Shown here: piece after piece, positions 12,078-22,205 of the stretch | Position numbering within the stretch: position 1 is the stretch's first letter | Layout: every line of letters begins with the position of its first letter | Assembly (NCBI GenBank): GCA_963920635.1 | Contig: OY987299.1 | Coordinates: forward strand, 25,126,901-25,190,900 | Direction of reading: 5' to 3' | Length of the DNA stretch: 64,000 nucleotides | Origin: Pseudeuparius sepicola | Lineage: Eukaryota; Arthropoda; Insecta; Coleoptera; Anthribidae | Position numbers and translations under genes: made by a program | Notes under the pieces: generated by a model | What the model was told of the DNA's origin: nothing | The model's input: only the letters and a program-made list of their open reading frames with translations | Databases searched by the model: none

Positions 12078-12529
12078 ACTCCCGGAGGTCTTCTAGACTT
12101 ATAATTAATTCTTACAGCTTGGTACTGCACACGACATTTTCCAAAAACACTGACCATTTCTCTGCTGAAAATACAACTACCGCTGACAACAAACTGCAAA
12201 CGTCAAAGTGAGGACAATATGGCGGCCATTAAATTTGCCTGGAAATAGGATGCGCAGTAGGCCAAAGCGCGTTCTCCCTACCCTACTCCATTTCTCTGGT
12301 ACCAACACACTTGAAATTATCGTATTCAAAGTAAAATTATTGTACACCATAAAATAGCATAATATATTTGTTATTATTGCTTTTTTTATCGTTTTTTTTA
12401 TTAAGATGGCAACAGAAGACAAAGGAACTTCAAAATAACAGAACTATTAATACCGAAAATATAGCAAAAGTTGCAAAACATAGGTATATGATGCTGTGAC
12501 ACGTGACAGTTGTTTTTTTTTTTTGTTTT

Positions 12530-13728
12530 TTTGCGATAGGAGAGGAAAACCTTTTATAGGCACCACGTGGCCGTTCCGCGTGGTAGTGTGGGGGTCTCCC
12601 CGAAACGGGGCATACCCACTAAAAACCTCGCCTATTTCAGGGTATAGTTGATGGATTCCAGCCCTATTTTGTAGGAGAGGTGGCCGTAGGGATGTTTGCA
12701 GTTGTTTTCAACTTGAAGTAACCTTGGAGTTGGCTGTTGTAAAGTAGTGCCGCCGAATAGAGGGACCTCAGAATTGACACATTGGTAATTTTGTTCCAAC
12801 CAATCGTTAACTCAGGGGTCGTATTTCATTTTTGTCGCAATTTTTTGCCGCGCCAGCGACATGGAAGAGGCGCTTTGACCATATTGGTCTAAATATTTTA
12901 GAAAATCGTACGAAAAATCGTACATGCGTCAAATTATCGTACAAAAGCATATACGATAGTAAGTTTTTCAATACAATTACAATCGTACATCGTACACAGG
13001 GCCGAAAAATCGTACAAATATGGTAATTATCGTACGGTTGGCAACGCTGTGTCCATGTCATATATCATATCGCTTTCGTTGGCAGATAACTCCATAGACA
13101 AACCGGGTTTGTCTATGGATAAGTCTAGGAACGCCGAAAAGCGTCCTCATAAACCGTCTCTTTTGGATCGTTTCGTGAACAGCGCATCCAAGGAGCATCC
13201 CAACCGGCGCAGACCGCCAAAAAATCAAGTCAAAGTGGACACGTAAGTGACCGTAATTTTCTCTTGCAGGGTTCAAGACACTGTTGGGTACTTGTATCCA
13301 ATTATTCCAACGCCATCAAGTCACTGTTGGATACTTGATATTCAGATACCCTTTTTCTCCTTTCGTACCTATCCTCAGCCCGCCACTTTCTTCAACTCAA
13401 ACACCCACCTACCTAGAATCCCTCGTTTCCTTTGAAAGTTTCGCCTTTCTTAGGGAACAGCCGCCCCCGTCAGCTCAGTCTGGAAAATCCCCAAATAATA
13501 AACGACCTTTTACTTCAAAGCCAAGGGTTACTTCAAGGTAACTCTTAACTCTCACAAACAATCCAACCGTCAAAGCTTCCTGCAAAATAGGGCTGTAATT
13601 TCACTACCATACCCTAAAATAGGCGAGGTTTTTAGTGGGTATGCCCCTTTTCGGGGAGACTCCCACACTACCACGTGGTACGGCCACGTGGTGCCTATAA
13701 AAGGTTTTCCTCTCCTGTCGCAAAACTA
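12530..13728. mobile_element. Element J with about 190-bp terminal inverted repeats
   Basis: 12531-12690 and 13570-13727 are inverted copies. Both contain AACCTTTTATAGGCACCACG, GGGGCATACCCACTAAAAAC or its near copy, and AATAGGGCTG. The ends read TGCGATAGGAGAGGAAAACC and its near complement. The interior (12700-13550) has short frames; one at 13049-13246 is followed by a GTAAGT-like donor and another open stretch from 13269, which could be a relic of an internal gene. I do not recognise the protein. Confidence 0.65.
13093..13117. repeat. Micro-palindrome P5 (25 bp)
   Basis: Arms CATAGACAAACC and GGTTTGTCTATG around a single G. The flanks GATAACTC and GATAAGTC agree at 7 of 8 positions. Because the palindrome can also be drawn two bases longer on each side (TCCATAG...CTATGGA), the border and hence the target duplication are ambiguous. 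Confidence 0.4.
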
Positions 13729-13863
13729 CAAAAAAAACGTCTCTGCTCTATATTTCGATGAGCGGTCCGACCGCTGGCGCTGCGGTCGTTCTCTCAGCAT
13801 TTGACAACTCCAGCTTTTAACACTTGTACACTTGCGCAACGGACCTCCTAAACTTGCGCCTGG

Positions 13864-15300
13864 TCCATAGAGATCATATATATAGGTAGAGTGCTGAAAA
13901 AGTCCTTTTTTATGGCAAATTGTGGATTTTCAGGCCGCACAATTGAAAACAGTGTGTGTTTTTTCCTCAATCAACGGTTTTTCTGAATTACTATCTCGCT
14001 ACAAACTTGTATATTAGTATACTAGTTTCGTCCAAACTACTTAGAATTTGCTTCACTGATGCTAGAACTTGACTTGTTTTCATCTACCTTTATAACAAAT
14101 AAGCTACTAATAGTTTCTTACACCACAATCATGTTAATATATTTACTTAAATGATGGTTTAGGTGGTTTTAATAAAGGGTGTTTGTTTAGAGGTTTGTTT
14201 TTCGATTTGGTAACACTGCTTCTACCGGCGGTCAAGGAGCTAGGCGAAGGCTGATTTGTGTTCAGTATGTTTTGCCATTTCATCATGAATAGACTTACGC
14301 CAGAACAACGCTTGCAAATTGTGCAAATTTATTTCGAAAATCGTGGTTCAGTTCGCGAAACTTATCGAGCGCTACGGCAATTTTACAGTCGACATAATCG
14401 TCCATCTGAGCAAGTTATTAGACTAACCATGCAGCATTTTCGCACCACATTTACCTTAATTGATAATGTGCATCCACAGAGACGTCGTACAGTGCGCACC
14501 GAAGAAGTTGTTGCTGCTGTGGAGCGTAGTGTTTAAGACGATCCAATGAGTCTATTCGCCATCGTGCACAACAATTGTCGCTGTGTCCATCCACTTTATG
14601 GAAGATTTTGCGAAAAGACCTTGGTCTACGAGCGTACAAGATCCAACTTGTCGTCGCTAGTCTACGCTGATAAACCAGCGACGTTGGACCATTTGGTAGC
14701 CAACACTCGCCGTGTTATTACCGATATACGGCCCCTGCTGATTGAAAAAGTGGCCGAGAATTGGAGTTCCAGATTGCGCTTCATTCGAACCAGCCGTGGC
14801 GCCCATATGCCCGAAGTCATATTTAAGCACTAATGGCATTCAATTATCTGTCCAATAAAGCCAATACCATGGCCGTTGCCATGATTTTGTTATTTTTTAT
14901 TTAATTTTAAAGTTCTATACCTCTAAAAAAACACCCTTTAGAAGAGTTGGTACCGCATTTTCAATTAGCTGCGTTTTGACTCGTTTCGTTTTTAAACACT
15001 CTGGTGTAAAATGAGCAAAACATATTCGAGATGATCACTTAATTAGATAAAATTTTACCACAAAGCGTCTATGATGCAAACAACGGTAGGTTATACTTAG
15101 TTTGTCGCTATAAAATGGCTGTCAAAGAGTGTCAAGTTTCACAAAACACTACCTCAAATTGCAAAGGCGCATGTCCACTGGGCCTATTTATTAATATTTT
15201 TTAGTATTTTATGATTTTAAAATCGTCAAAGATTTTCCGCGCATCCTATGTATAAAAAACATCGTCCAGCACTCTACCCTATATATATGATCTCTATGGC
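13864..15300. mobile_element. Element M with inverted ends, split by a mariner-like insert
   Basis: CCATAGAGATCATATATATA at 13864 and its complement near 15280-15300 are inverted copies, extending through AGGTAGAGTGCTG. Removing the mariner-like insert (14175-14938) leaves about 670 bp of non-coding DNA, so M is an older non-autonomous element. No clear target duplication was seen. Confidence 0.65.
14175..14938 (+). mobile_element. Mariner/Tc-like element with deleted transposase centre
   Basis: Ends AAGGGTGTTTGTTTAGAGGT and ACCTCTAAAAAAACACCCTT are inverted, with TA on each side. The frame from 14258 gives the N-terminal helix-turn-helix region (LTPEQRLQIVQIYFENRGSV, then an SEQVIR-type segment). 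After frame changes, 14590-14660 gives WKILRKDLGLRAYKIQL, and 14665-14833 gives a C-terminus beginning YADKPATLDHL. The whole catalytic core carrying the acidic triad is missing between them, at about 14660. It is a deletion derivative of the IS630-Tc1-mariner superfamily and could move only with a transposase supplied in trans. Confidence 0.85.
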
Positions 15301-16079
15301 CTAGTCTGTCTGCTTGCGCTTCAGAATGAAACAAGACCGGACTCTGAGTATTTAATATATAAGTCTATTTCATTCAAGCGAATTTGATATTACATCTCTA
15401 ATAATAATATCTATAAAAATATTGTAAATATAACATTATCCAAGCCAGCAAATCTAATATCCGTTTTAGAACGTATCGTATCCAGTCATCAAACTCTTCG
15501 AAATTCCTGACTTCTGTTTTGAACAACAAGTGTCACCTCTCTGACAGCAAATGAAATGTACCAATTCCCGAATTCCCACCAGTGACCTACACCAGAGCCC
15601 TCTGGAAATGGGTCCCGGACTGTTTAATTTAACGTCTAATTTGCATTCTCCCCCCCTTTATTCCTGTGTACCAGTCATTTGGTAATTTTGTTGAAACAGG
15701 AACTTATTGTTGAATTGAAGGCCAGGAGAAGAGCGAAAATCATGATACTAAAAGTGAGAAGACATACACGCCAGCCTTATATTTTGGTCTCCTCTGCGCA
15801 TGACGGCACCTCTTTTAATTCAGCGCATGCGCACTTTCGAAATATTACTCACACTCGTCGAATTTGATTTAGAAGGGGACACTTTTTGAATCGTACAGTG
15901 ACATAGGGAGGAGGGGGGAGAAGGGAAATGGCGCTTAATGAGGACGGCGTTTCGTCGTACTTAAAGTTAACTGTCAAGGCAAAGGGTGGGTGACATGCGC
16001 GTTTAATTCCATTGTGCGAAGTGTGGAGTGCGCGTCGTCGTTTCTACGTTTCCGGTGTGAAAAATTACAATTTTGCAAA
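15301..16079. other. Unassigned stretch upstream of THAP-like exon
   Basis: No gene recognised. The segment 15950-16079 is CpG-richer and could hold the promoter and 5' untranslated sequence of the exon at 16080. No TATA box was seen. Confidence 0.3.
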
Positions 16080-16147
16080 ATGCCAGCCTCGTGTATGATT
16101 TCGAATTGTCCGAATAAGAATCGTAGACCCGGAGTTAACTATTTCAA
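16080..16147 (+). CDS. THAP-like zinc-finger first exon (partial)
   Basis: ATG at 16080 opens a frame starting MPASCMISNCPNKNRRPGV followed by NYFK, which has the look of a THAP domain N-terminus: Met-Pro, a Cys-x4-Cys pair (residues 5 and 10) and a following aromatic-rich beta strand. The frame stops at 16155, so it needs splicing; GT at 16148-16149 (CAA|GTGTAT) is a possible donor. The rest of the THAP zinc finger (second Cys, His) was not found downstream. THAP domains occur in host regulators and in P-type transposases, and either is possible. It may be a dead fragment. Confidence 0.35.
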
Positions 16148-16176
16148 GTGTATGTAGCCTTCAAGGTTAGTAGAGG

Positions 16177-16208
16177 CTGACCCGAAACTATATTAAGTGT
16201 TGGTCCAG
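16177..16208. repeat. Micro-palindrome insertion P1 (32 bp, degenerate)
   Basis: The right arm GTGTTGGTCCAG is identical to the arm of the palindrome at 20923, and the left arm CTGACCCGAAACTATATTAA is a decayed version of the other arm. The flanks GTAGAGG (16170-16176) and GTAAAGG (16209-16215) match at 6 of 7, the same duplication length as at 20923. This makes it a second, older copy of one family. Confidence 0.55.
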
Positions 16209-16603
16209 GTAAAGGCATAGTTTGAACCAATCCACGCACAGCGCGGGAATGACGTCAGCCAGTTGCCCGTTTAAATTGACAATAAATGAAAGTTGGAAAT
16301 CACGGAGATATTTTTATTCTGTTTATCGATTATTTTACACTGTCTTAAATATACGAAATTAGGGAGTATGATTATTTTACCTTTACCACAGTACCTACAA
16401 TTTGTACGGCTAAAAGTAAAACAGAAAATATGGTTTTTATATATTTTTTTGCACCTCAGTTTAGTCCGTTTGGATTAAAAGTGACAAAAACAATATAAAC
16501 TATGACCAACTCTGTACTTTATTCAATAACATTAATTGGTAACAAATGCAACGAAGACAAAATAATAGTAATTGCCCCCTCCCCCGCACAAGCATTCATT
16601 TTG

Positions 16604-16660
16604 CTTCTGGGGTACTCCTAGTTTAGAGTATTGTGAGGGTGTGAATTATTATTATCTTAA
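16604..16660 (+). repeat. Retroposon 3' tail, copy 1
   Basis: TTGCTTCTGGGGTACTCCTA followed by GAGTATTGTGAGGGTG and ATT repeats recurs nearly unchanged at 32779-32842. A fixed 3' sequence ending in a triplet microsatellite suggests truncated copies of one non-LTR retroposon. Confidence 0.5.
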
Positions 16661-16778
16661 AAATGAACAGTAAATAAACGCAGTAGATATTAGATATACA
16701 AATTAGGATTGTACGGAAAATTCTAAACACATCCAAAGAATAATTTTTTTATTATTATTAAATTCCCATAATAGTTAT

Positions 16779-16905
16779 TTATGCAACAAGTGCATAAAGT
16801 AGTACTTTTTTTTCATGAATGGGAAAGTTGCGCGCACGAACCGCAGGTGAGTGCGCGCAATCCCATGAATGAAAAAAAGACACTTTATGCATGAGTTTCA
16901 TACAT
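16779..16905. repeat. 127-bp foldback palindrome
   Basis: Arms run from TTATGCAACAAGTGCATAAA inward through TTTCATGAATGGGAAAG to GTTGCGCGCAC, with complementary GTGCGCGCAA, CCCATGAATGAAA and ACTTTATGCATGAG on the other side of a short loop at about 16845-16855. It is non-coding. No clear target duplication was seen, so it may be a solo foldback element. Confidence 0.6.
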
Positions 16906-17703
16906 TATTTTTTATACGATCGTGCTTAAACATTGAAATATTTGGGATGGGATTTTTGTGTTATATACTAAAGGGCATATAAATGCACTATGGTTTTCAA
17001 TTACGAGGATTATAATATTTAGATCGCGGTCTCACTACGTTTACACATAGTATTGAAATCGATTTGAATATGTTTCTAGAATTATTGAAAACGGCATGAA
17101 GAGATTTTGAGATCGATTTGAATCCAAAATAAATTTTCTTATTTTCGGGATTTAACGCCACATTTACCATTTATGAAAACACCAAACTGCATACACTGAA
17201 TTCGATTCCAAACTCCATGTAAAAAATTTGATTAAGATGTCTACAGTGATGGGTAACAAAGGGTTGAGGTAATGCCCACTGTTGATTTATGGCCACCACA
17301 ATATCGTAGATACACACTCACCTTAAGCCGGGAGGAAGTGGTTTGTGGGAGTGATGTCGTGTTTTTTGCTAAACCCAACCAAAAAACTACTAGCCCGCCG
17401 TTAAATCCAGTTCAGAATTCAACGAAAATCGATCCCAACTACAAAAACTTAAAATACCTGACTGAATAACTAAAATGTTGCCTGTAATGTGTGTTAATAA
17501 TAATTGGCTGTTTATAGATAATTATGACAGAAGATTAGCTGTCGGTAAGTCTTTTGTGCCCTCTCTCTATTGGTTTTATTTTGTTTGTTTGTATTTTTGT
17601 AAATTTTTTAGTGTGTAAGTTAAAATTGTCTCATTATTTATTACGGGTGCTAGTCGTTGTGTTTGAATTAGCACACTATAAGTATTTACTGTTTTTTGTC
17701 TTT
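16906..17703. other. Unassigned A+T-rich stretch
   Basis: No feature recognised. The frame at 17272-17469 has no known domain. Confidence 0.35.
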
Positions 17704-17746
17704 TTTAGCCTGAAGAAGTTATTAAATATAACGAAACGTCGCGAAC
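17704..17746 (+). ncRNA. Hammerhead-ribozyme-like motif
   Basis: CTGAAGA (17710-17716, fits CUGANGA) is followed by a hairpin with GTTAT/ATAAC stem and loop TAAAT, then GAAAC GTC (17733-17740). TTAGC before the core can pair partly with GCGAA after it, like an open stem I. The closing stem III would be minimal, as in the tiny ribozymes reported in Penelope-like retroelements. No reverse transcriptase of that class is visible nearby. Activity is untested, and a one-base spacer before stem II departs from the ideal. Confidence 0.35.
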
Positions 17747-17869
17747 AACATCAAACTTTGTTTTAATTTTTCCGTAAGCCGAAAACTACCACTATTTTTT
17801 ATATTCGCTATGTTACGAAGTAGGTACACAACGAAAATAGATCGCAGGGCGGACTAATCTTCAGCGATG

Positions 17870-18180
17870 ATACTGGGTGTGACGTCACTCAGTTGCCCAT
17901 CCCCCCCCTTGCGCATCAGCTGTTGCTTACGATTCCGCCATTTTGCACAGGGACCGACTCAAATGAATATTATGTAAAATATCTATTTTTTATAGCTTCG
18001 GACGAAATACTAAAGGTATTTATCCAAAAACTTTAATAAAAGCCCTAAGTAGATACTTAGGTATATGTATATTAAGAGCTTTAGTTATTTTATTTGTAAA
18101 TAATTTGAAAGTGTTTATAGGGTAAAAACTTCTTAGCACCGTTCTGCATTTCGCATAGTACACATGTCACATTTGCTTTG
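17870..18180 (-). repeat. Dispersed repeat N, copy 2
   Basis: Diverged inverted copy of 10890-11340 (shared complement words TTATCCAAAAACTTT and GATTCCGCCATTTTGCACAG). Non-coding. Limits are approximate. Confidence 0.5.
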
Positions 18181-20825
18181 ACAGATAACTTTGGGGACGC
18201 CACATTATCTGTGTTTTCCCTCCTCCCCCTCTATTTTTGTGGAATCAGTTCATTTTTGTAAAGCCGACTACCTGCCGCTCCTCCCCTCTAGAGCCACCGC
18301 CTCTATTTTTTTGAATGGGACACTATACCTCGTGGAACGCTGTGCAATTAGCAATATACCATGGTATTTTTTTAAATAGGATGATAAATAAGGTCCAATG
18401 TCCAGGTGTGTGCAAAAGAATGTGTGTTCTGGCTGGACCGACACTATATTAAAGACCCGAGCATGACGTCATATTTCATTGTTTTCTACGGACTGGGGAG
18501 GCGCCACTCGACGAAAAAATGGCGACTTATTATAAGTTATAGAGGGGGGTTCTGTGGTTATTGGTATGTCAGTTACTGACGTTTAAAATGTCCCAAATTT
18601 TAAATATCCAGCTTTATTACGATTTGCCTTCTTTTTACGGTAACGAATTGTCTTTGCGTCCAGTATTTAGGTAGCAGTTTTAGTTTATTAACATAGCTTT
18701 TATAGGTAGATTTGTTTGTGATAACATGACATTTCCATGCACATGAAGAAAATGCACACTGCACAGACTATTAGGTGAATTGCAGAAGAATAAACACTAT
18801 TTTGGAATTATGGGATGATCTGATCAACCAGCTGAAGAAGCGAAAATTCTAGATATTATTTTGGAAGAGTATTTTGTAACGTATGCAAGAATGAAAATAG
18901 AAAATTTTGTTTATAGCTCCAAAGCGAACCAATATAGTCCTCCATATAAAGAAGAAACTGAAAAATCTAATGCGTTTTATGCTTACTTACACTTTACACT
19001 GCGACTAGCCATGGACATCATTTCAAACCAAAAGGTACAAAATACACTTGCTTGCTTTTTAGACTCGTATGGAAATATGCCATGTACACTTGTCAAATTA
19101 AAGGGACATGAGAAACAAATATTTTATTTTATTTTGGATATTGAATTCGTTGTAACAGACACATAGCATGTTTTTATTTTATAAAAGATTCTGCAAGAAT
19201 GCTGTTTTAACATTAAACCACCGTGTAAATTTGTTTCGTCGTGTGGCGCCAGTGGCGACCGTTTGAAACAGCGCTTTGCACAGGTCTGGTCCAGGTACTG
19301 GCCACCCCTCGTAATTCAACGCAATTTTTGAATGAAATTTCATTTTTGTAAGGCTTATTCCCTTTCCCCCATAGCTCCCAATTCCGCTTAAGGAATTTTT
19401 TTGGAATTGGATAAAAAATAAGGAAGTTGTACCCAAAAGAACCCTTATTTGCGTTGGCCAGTGTTTGCTGCACATTTTTGTGGGCACACTTCCTTATTTT
19501 TCATTCTATTTATATTTTTACCACGGTATTGAGAGTGAAAGGGCTTTCTAATCACATGTGTAGTATAATGGTCCCATTTAAAAATATAGGGCTGGTGGCT
19601 CCGGAGCTGGAGGGATTGGGTTGGGCTTTACAAAAATGAAATATGACTCCAAAAGTGTTCTCTCCAAACAAAAATCGAAGGGTGCCACTAATTTAAAAAA
19701 ACCGCGCATGCGCTGAATCAAAGTTTAAGCTGGCTAAAATCACAGAAGCTAGAGCTCTAAGAGAACGTTTCCTTCCCTCCTTCAACTACAAGCTATAGCT
19801 ACAAATGCTTATTAGGGAAGGGGGAGAGGAGAAGGGATTGAGGCTGCCGGTAACTGTCGCACTCCGCGACGTTGCCAAAATTTCCCTTTCAGTTCTAGTA
19901 AATATTCAGTTCAGCAAAGCCAACATCATTCTGTTCCGAGTCAGGAAGCAGAGGAAGTTAGAAATACCCAAATAAAACAAAACAAGTTATCCCATAAGTC
20001 GCGTACTTTTATCAATACCACTCTATATTGTTCTGTGAGTAGTAAAGTAGCTTATTAATAAGTAGGTAAGTATATACAATAATATAATCAACAAAAAGAA
20101 TATCAGCATCAGATGTTCGGTGTAAAGGCAGGGGAACACGTTTATATTATTATAATTCCAGCCATGGGCGGGCAGGTAACGGTAAAAAAGGGGGCAACCA
20201 TGTGCTTTTTTGAACTTGTATATTATACGTAAACGACGATATATACTTATGTCATAGGTCGTAGTCGAATTATAAAAGTATTAGTCTTTTTCTAAATAAT
20301 TGCTTGGCATATTACAAAAGAATTGCTAGCTTCTGATAATATAAATATATAGGTAAGTATTATACGTAGGTGTATCAGGTTTTTATAAATGTCGGGAGTT
20401 ATATTAGTCAAAATCTCCTGCCACAAACCGATACTCAAATACGTGTATTTTTTAGTAATAAATTGGTACTGCGCCTAATGTAAGTAAGTGGATAGAAAAG
20501 TCATACTTTAATATTTCAGATGCAACTACGCTTGCGCATGCTTGAGAATTGTCGGCGGTAATTTCAAATTATTCTAAAGAAATGCCAAATCGTTTCGAAA
20601 ATGACTTGGCGTTTTATGTTAATGGTTATAAATTATTGCTATCAGTCTCTGATTATTTTTGGTAATGTAAAAATAAGATAAATTTCAATTTATTTCTATT
20701 GATGGGTGGATATGGACATATGGTGCACCTCTCCGCCATTTTGAATGATTTGGAAAGGGCGGGTTCGGAGGTTTCCGTTTTTTTATTCACTATTAACTAC
20801 TATTAACCACATATAGCTACATATA
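18181..20825. other. Unassigned stretch, one unrecognised frame
   Basis: A half-copy of the P1/P2 arm (CTGGACCGACACTATATTAA) lies at 18433-18452. A frame of about 100 codons at 18861-19166 (first ATG at 18891) contains MKIENFVYSSKANQYSPPY; I do not recognise it, and no splice or promoter signal supports it. The rest holds no feature I can name. Confidence 0.35.
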
Positions 20826-21769
20826 CAGGGTGTTCCAGCGGAAACGTAACAGGCTCTATATAACGGCCGGGAAAATTTTTTCTTGGAAAAACGCAAAAAT
20901 AGGTCAATTTTGTTTGGCAGGGCTGGACCAACACTATTAATATAGTGTTGGTCCAGGGCAGGGGACATATTTTGGCATAAAATTGATAGATCTATCTGCA
21001 ACCCCCTGAGCAAGGGTTGAACCCCTTCAACAAATTTAAATGGGAGGGGGGTTCATGTTGCACACATTTGGAAACGTGTGTCTCTCAATTCTCTATACAC
21101 CTGCATCAGATTTTCGAAAATCGATCGACGTTTCAAAAAGATACAGCGTGTAAAATGCAAATCATTCATTTTCAATTATTGCCTGGTATTGTTAAACAAT
21201 AAAAGATTTGCGTCTCCGTATTATAAACAAATGTCGACAAATCACCCCTGAAATGTTGCATAATGTTCGGGAGTGTTTTGAACAAAATCTTTATTATTGC
21301 ATGGAAGTGAATGGGCAACATTTTGAGCATTTATTACAATAAAGTTTCAATTTCCTCCCCGTTTGTCAAATTTTCGTTAAAATATTGTTGCTAAACATGC
21401 TTTCTATAACTTATGGCCCCCGACCACCACTTTGGGCTGAATTGTTTAACAATACCAATCAATAATTGAAAATGAATGTTTTGCATTTTACTCGGTGTAT
21501 CTTTTTGAAAAGTCGATCGATTTTTGAAAACCTGACGCAGATGTATAGAGAATTGAGAGACGTTTTCAAAGTTGTGCAACTTGAACCCCCTTCCCATTTA
21601 AATTTTTTGAAGGGGTTCAACCCCTGCTCAGGGGGTTGCAAATAAATCTATAAATTTAATGCCAAAAGATGTCCCCCTGCCAAACAAAATTGACCTACTT
21701 TTGCGTTTTTCCAAGAAAAAATTTTCCCGGCCGTTATAGAGCCTGTTACGTTTCCGCTGGAACACCCTG
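20826..21769. mobile_element. TA-flanked element with about 0.3-kb inverted arms
   Basis: Ends CAGGGTGTTCCAGCGGAAAC and GTTTCCGCTGGAACACCCTG are perfect complements, with TA on both sides (20824-20825; 21770-21771). The inverted match continues through GGCCGGGAAAATTTTTTCTT and AACCCCTTCAA. Comparing arms reveals one extra block in the left arm only, the palindrome at 20923-20956. No coding capacity. Confidence 0.85.
20923..20956. repeat. Micro-palindrome insertion P2 (34 bp)
   Basis: Perfect 15-bp arms CTGGACCAACACTAT and ATAGTGTTGGTCCAG around TAAT. Exact 7-bp direct repeats GGCAGGG lie at 20916-20922 and 20957-20963. The opposite arm of the host element (about 21660-21690, complement) has a single uninterrupted copy of this site, so the pre-insertion state is visible a few hundred bases away. 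Confidence 0.8.
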
Positions 21770-21837
21770 TATATGAATCTGAGATATGGATATTTAAATT
21801 TATATAATAAATTAGTTTACCAGTTTTGTTTGTGCAT

Positions 21838-22205
21838 TTTAGTACCCATTTGATTCCCATGTCAGGAGAGTGGCAAAGAAAACTTATTCCGCCATCTTGG
21901 GGCATCCGCCATATTATTACCACAGACCTATATAGCTTCGCTGAGCTATAGAGGTCTGTGTTATTACCTTATTATTAACTATCTTTACCTTATTATTTTG
22001 TACTCGACAAACTATTTTATTTGATACTTATGTCGAGGAGGTTGTAAAGAAATAGGTAAACAAATACGCCACCTTGAGGCGGCCGCCATCTATGTTTTCG
22101 TATGACGTCACTTACTTTATCATTTTATACTCGTCAAAATCTTTCATTTGATACCCATGTCGAGGAGGTTGTGAAGAAATAGGTAATCCGCCATCTTGGA
22201 TTGGC
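21838..22205 (+). repeat. Three diverged direct repeats
   Basis: Three units (about 21838-21905, 22008-22085, 22130-22205) share TTTGATACCCATGTCGAGGA-like sequence followed by GGTTGTGAAGAAATAGG and CGCCATCTTGG. The first is the most diverged. They are non-coding. The micro-palindrome at 21921 lies between unit 1 and unit 2. Confidence 0.55.
21921..21960. repeat. Micro-palindrome insertion P3 (40 bp)
   Basis: Arms of 17 bp, CACAGACCTATATAGCT and AGCTATAGAGGTCTGTG, pair at 16 of 17 around loop TCGCTG. Exact 7-bp direct repeats TTATTAC flank it (21914-21920 and 21961-21967). The arm sequence differs from the P1/P2 family apart from a shared GACC/GGTC near the ends. Confidence 0.7.

Larger units (their letters stand above)
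11587..12298. mobile_element. hAT-type non-autonomous element
   Basis: The ends CAGAGAAATGGAGTAGGG and CCCTACTCCATTTCTCTG are perfect inverted repeats starting with CAG, and both sides carry the identical 8-bp duplication GTACCAAC (11579-11586 and 12299-12306). CAG-type ends plus an 8-bp duplication are the hallmark of the hAT superfamily. No transposase is encoded. The left terminal repeat is interrupted by a 28-bp palindrome (11607-11634), and the centre contains a GGCCCG-rich block. Confidence 0.85.

Noticed and set aside
18861..19166. 101-codon frame as a gene
   Set aside because: No ATG at its start, no recognised domain, no promoter or splice signals; kept only as a note in the stretch description.
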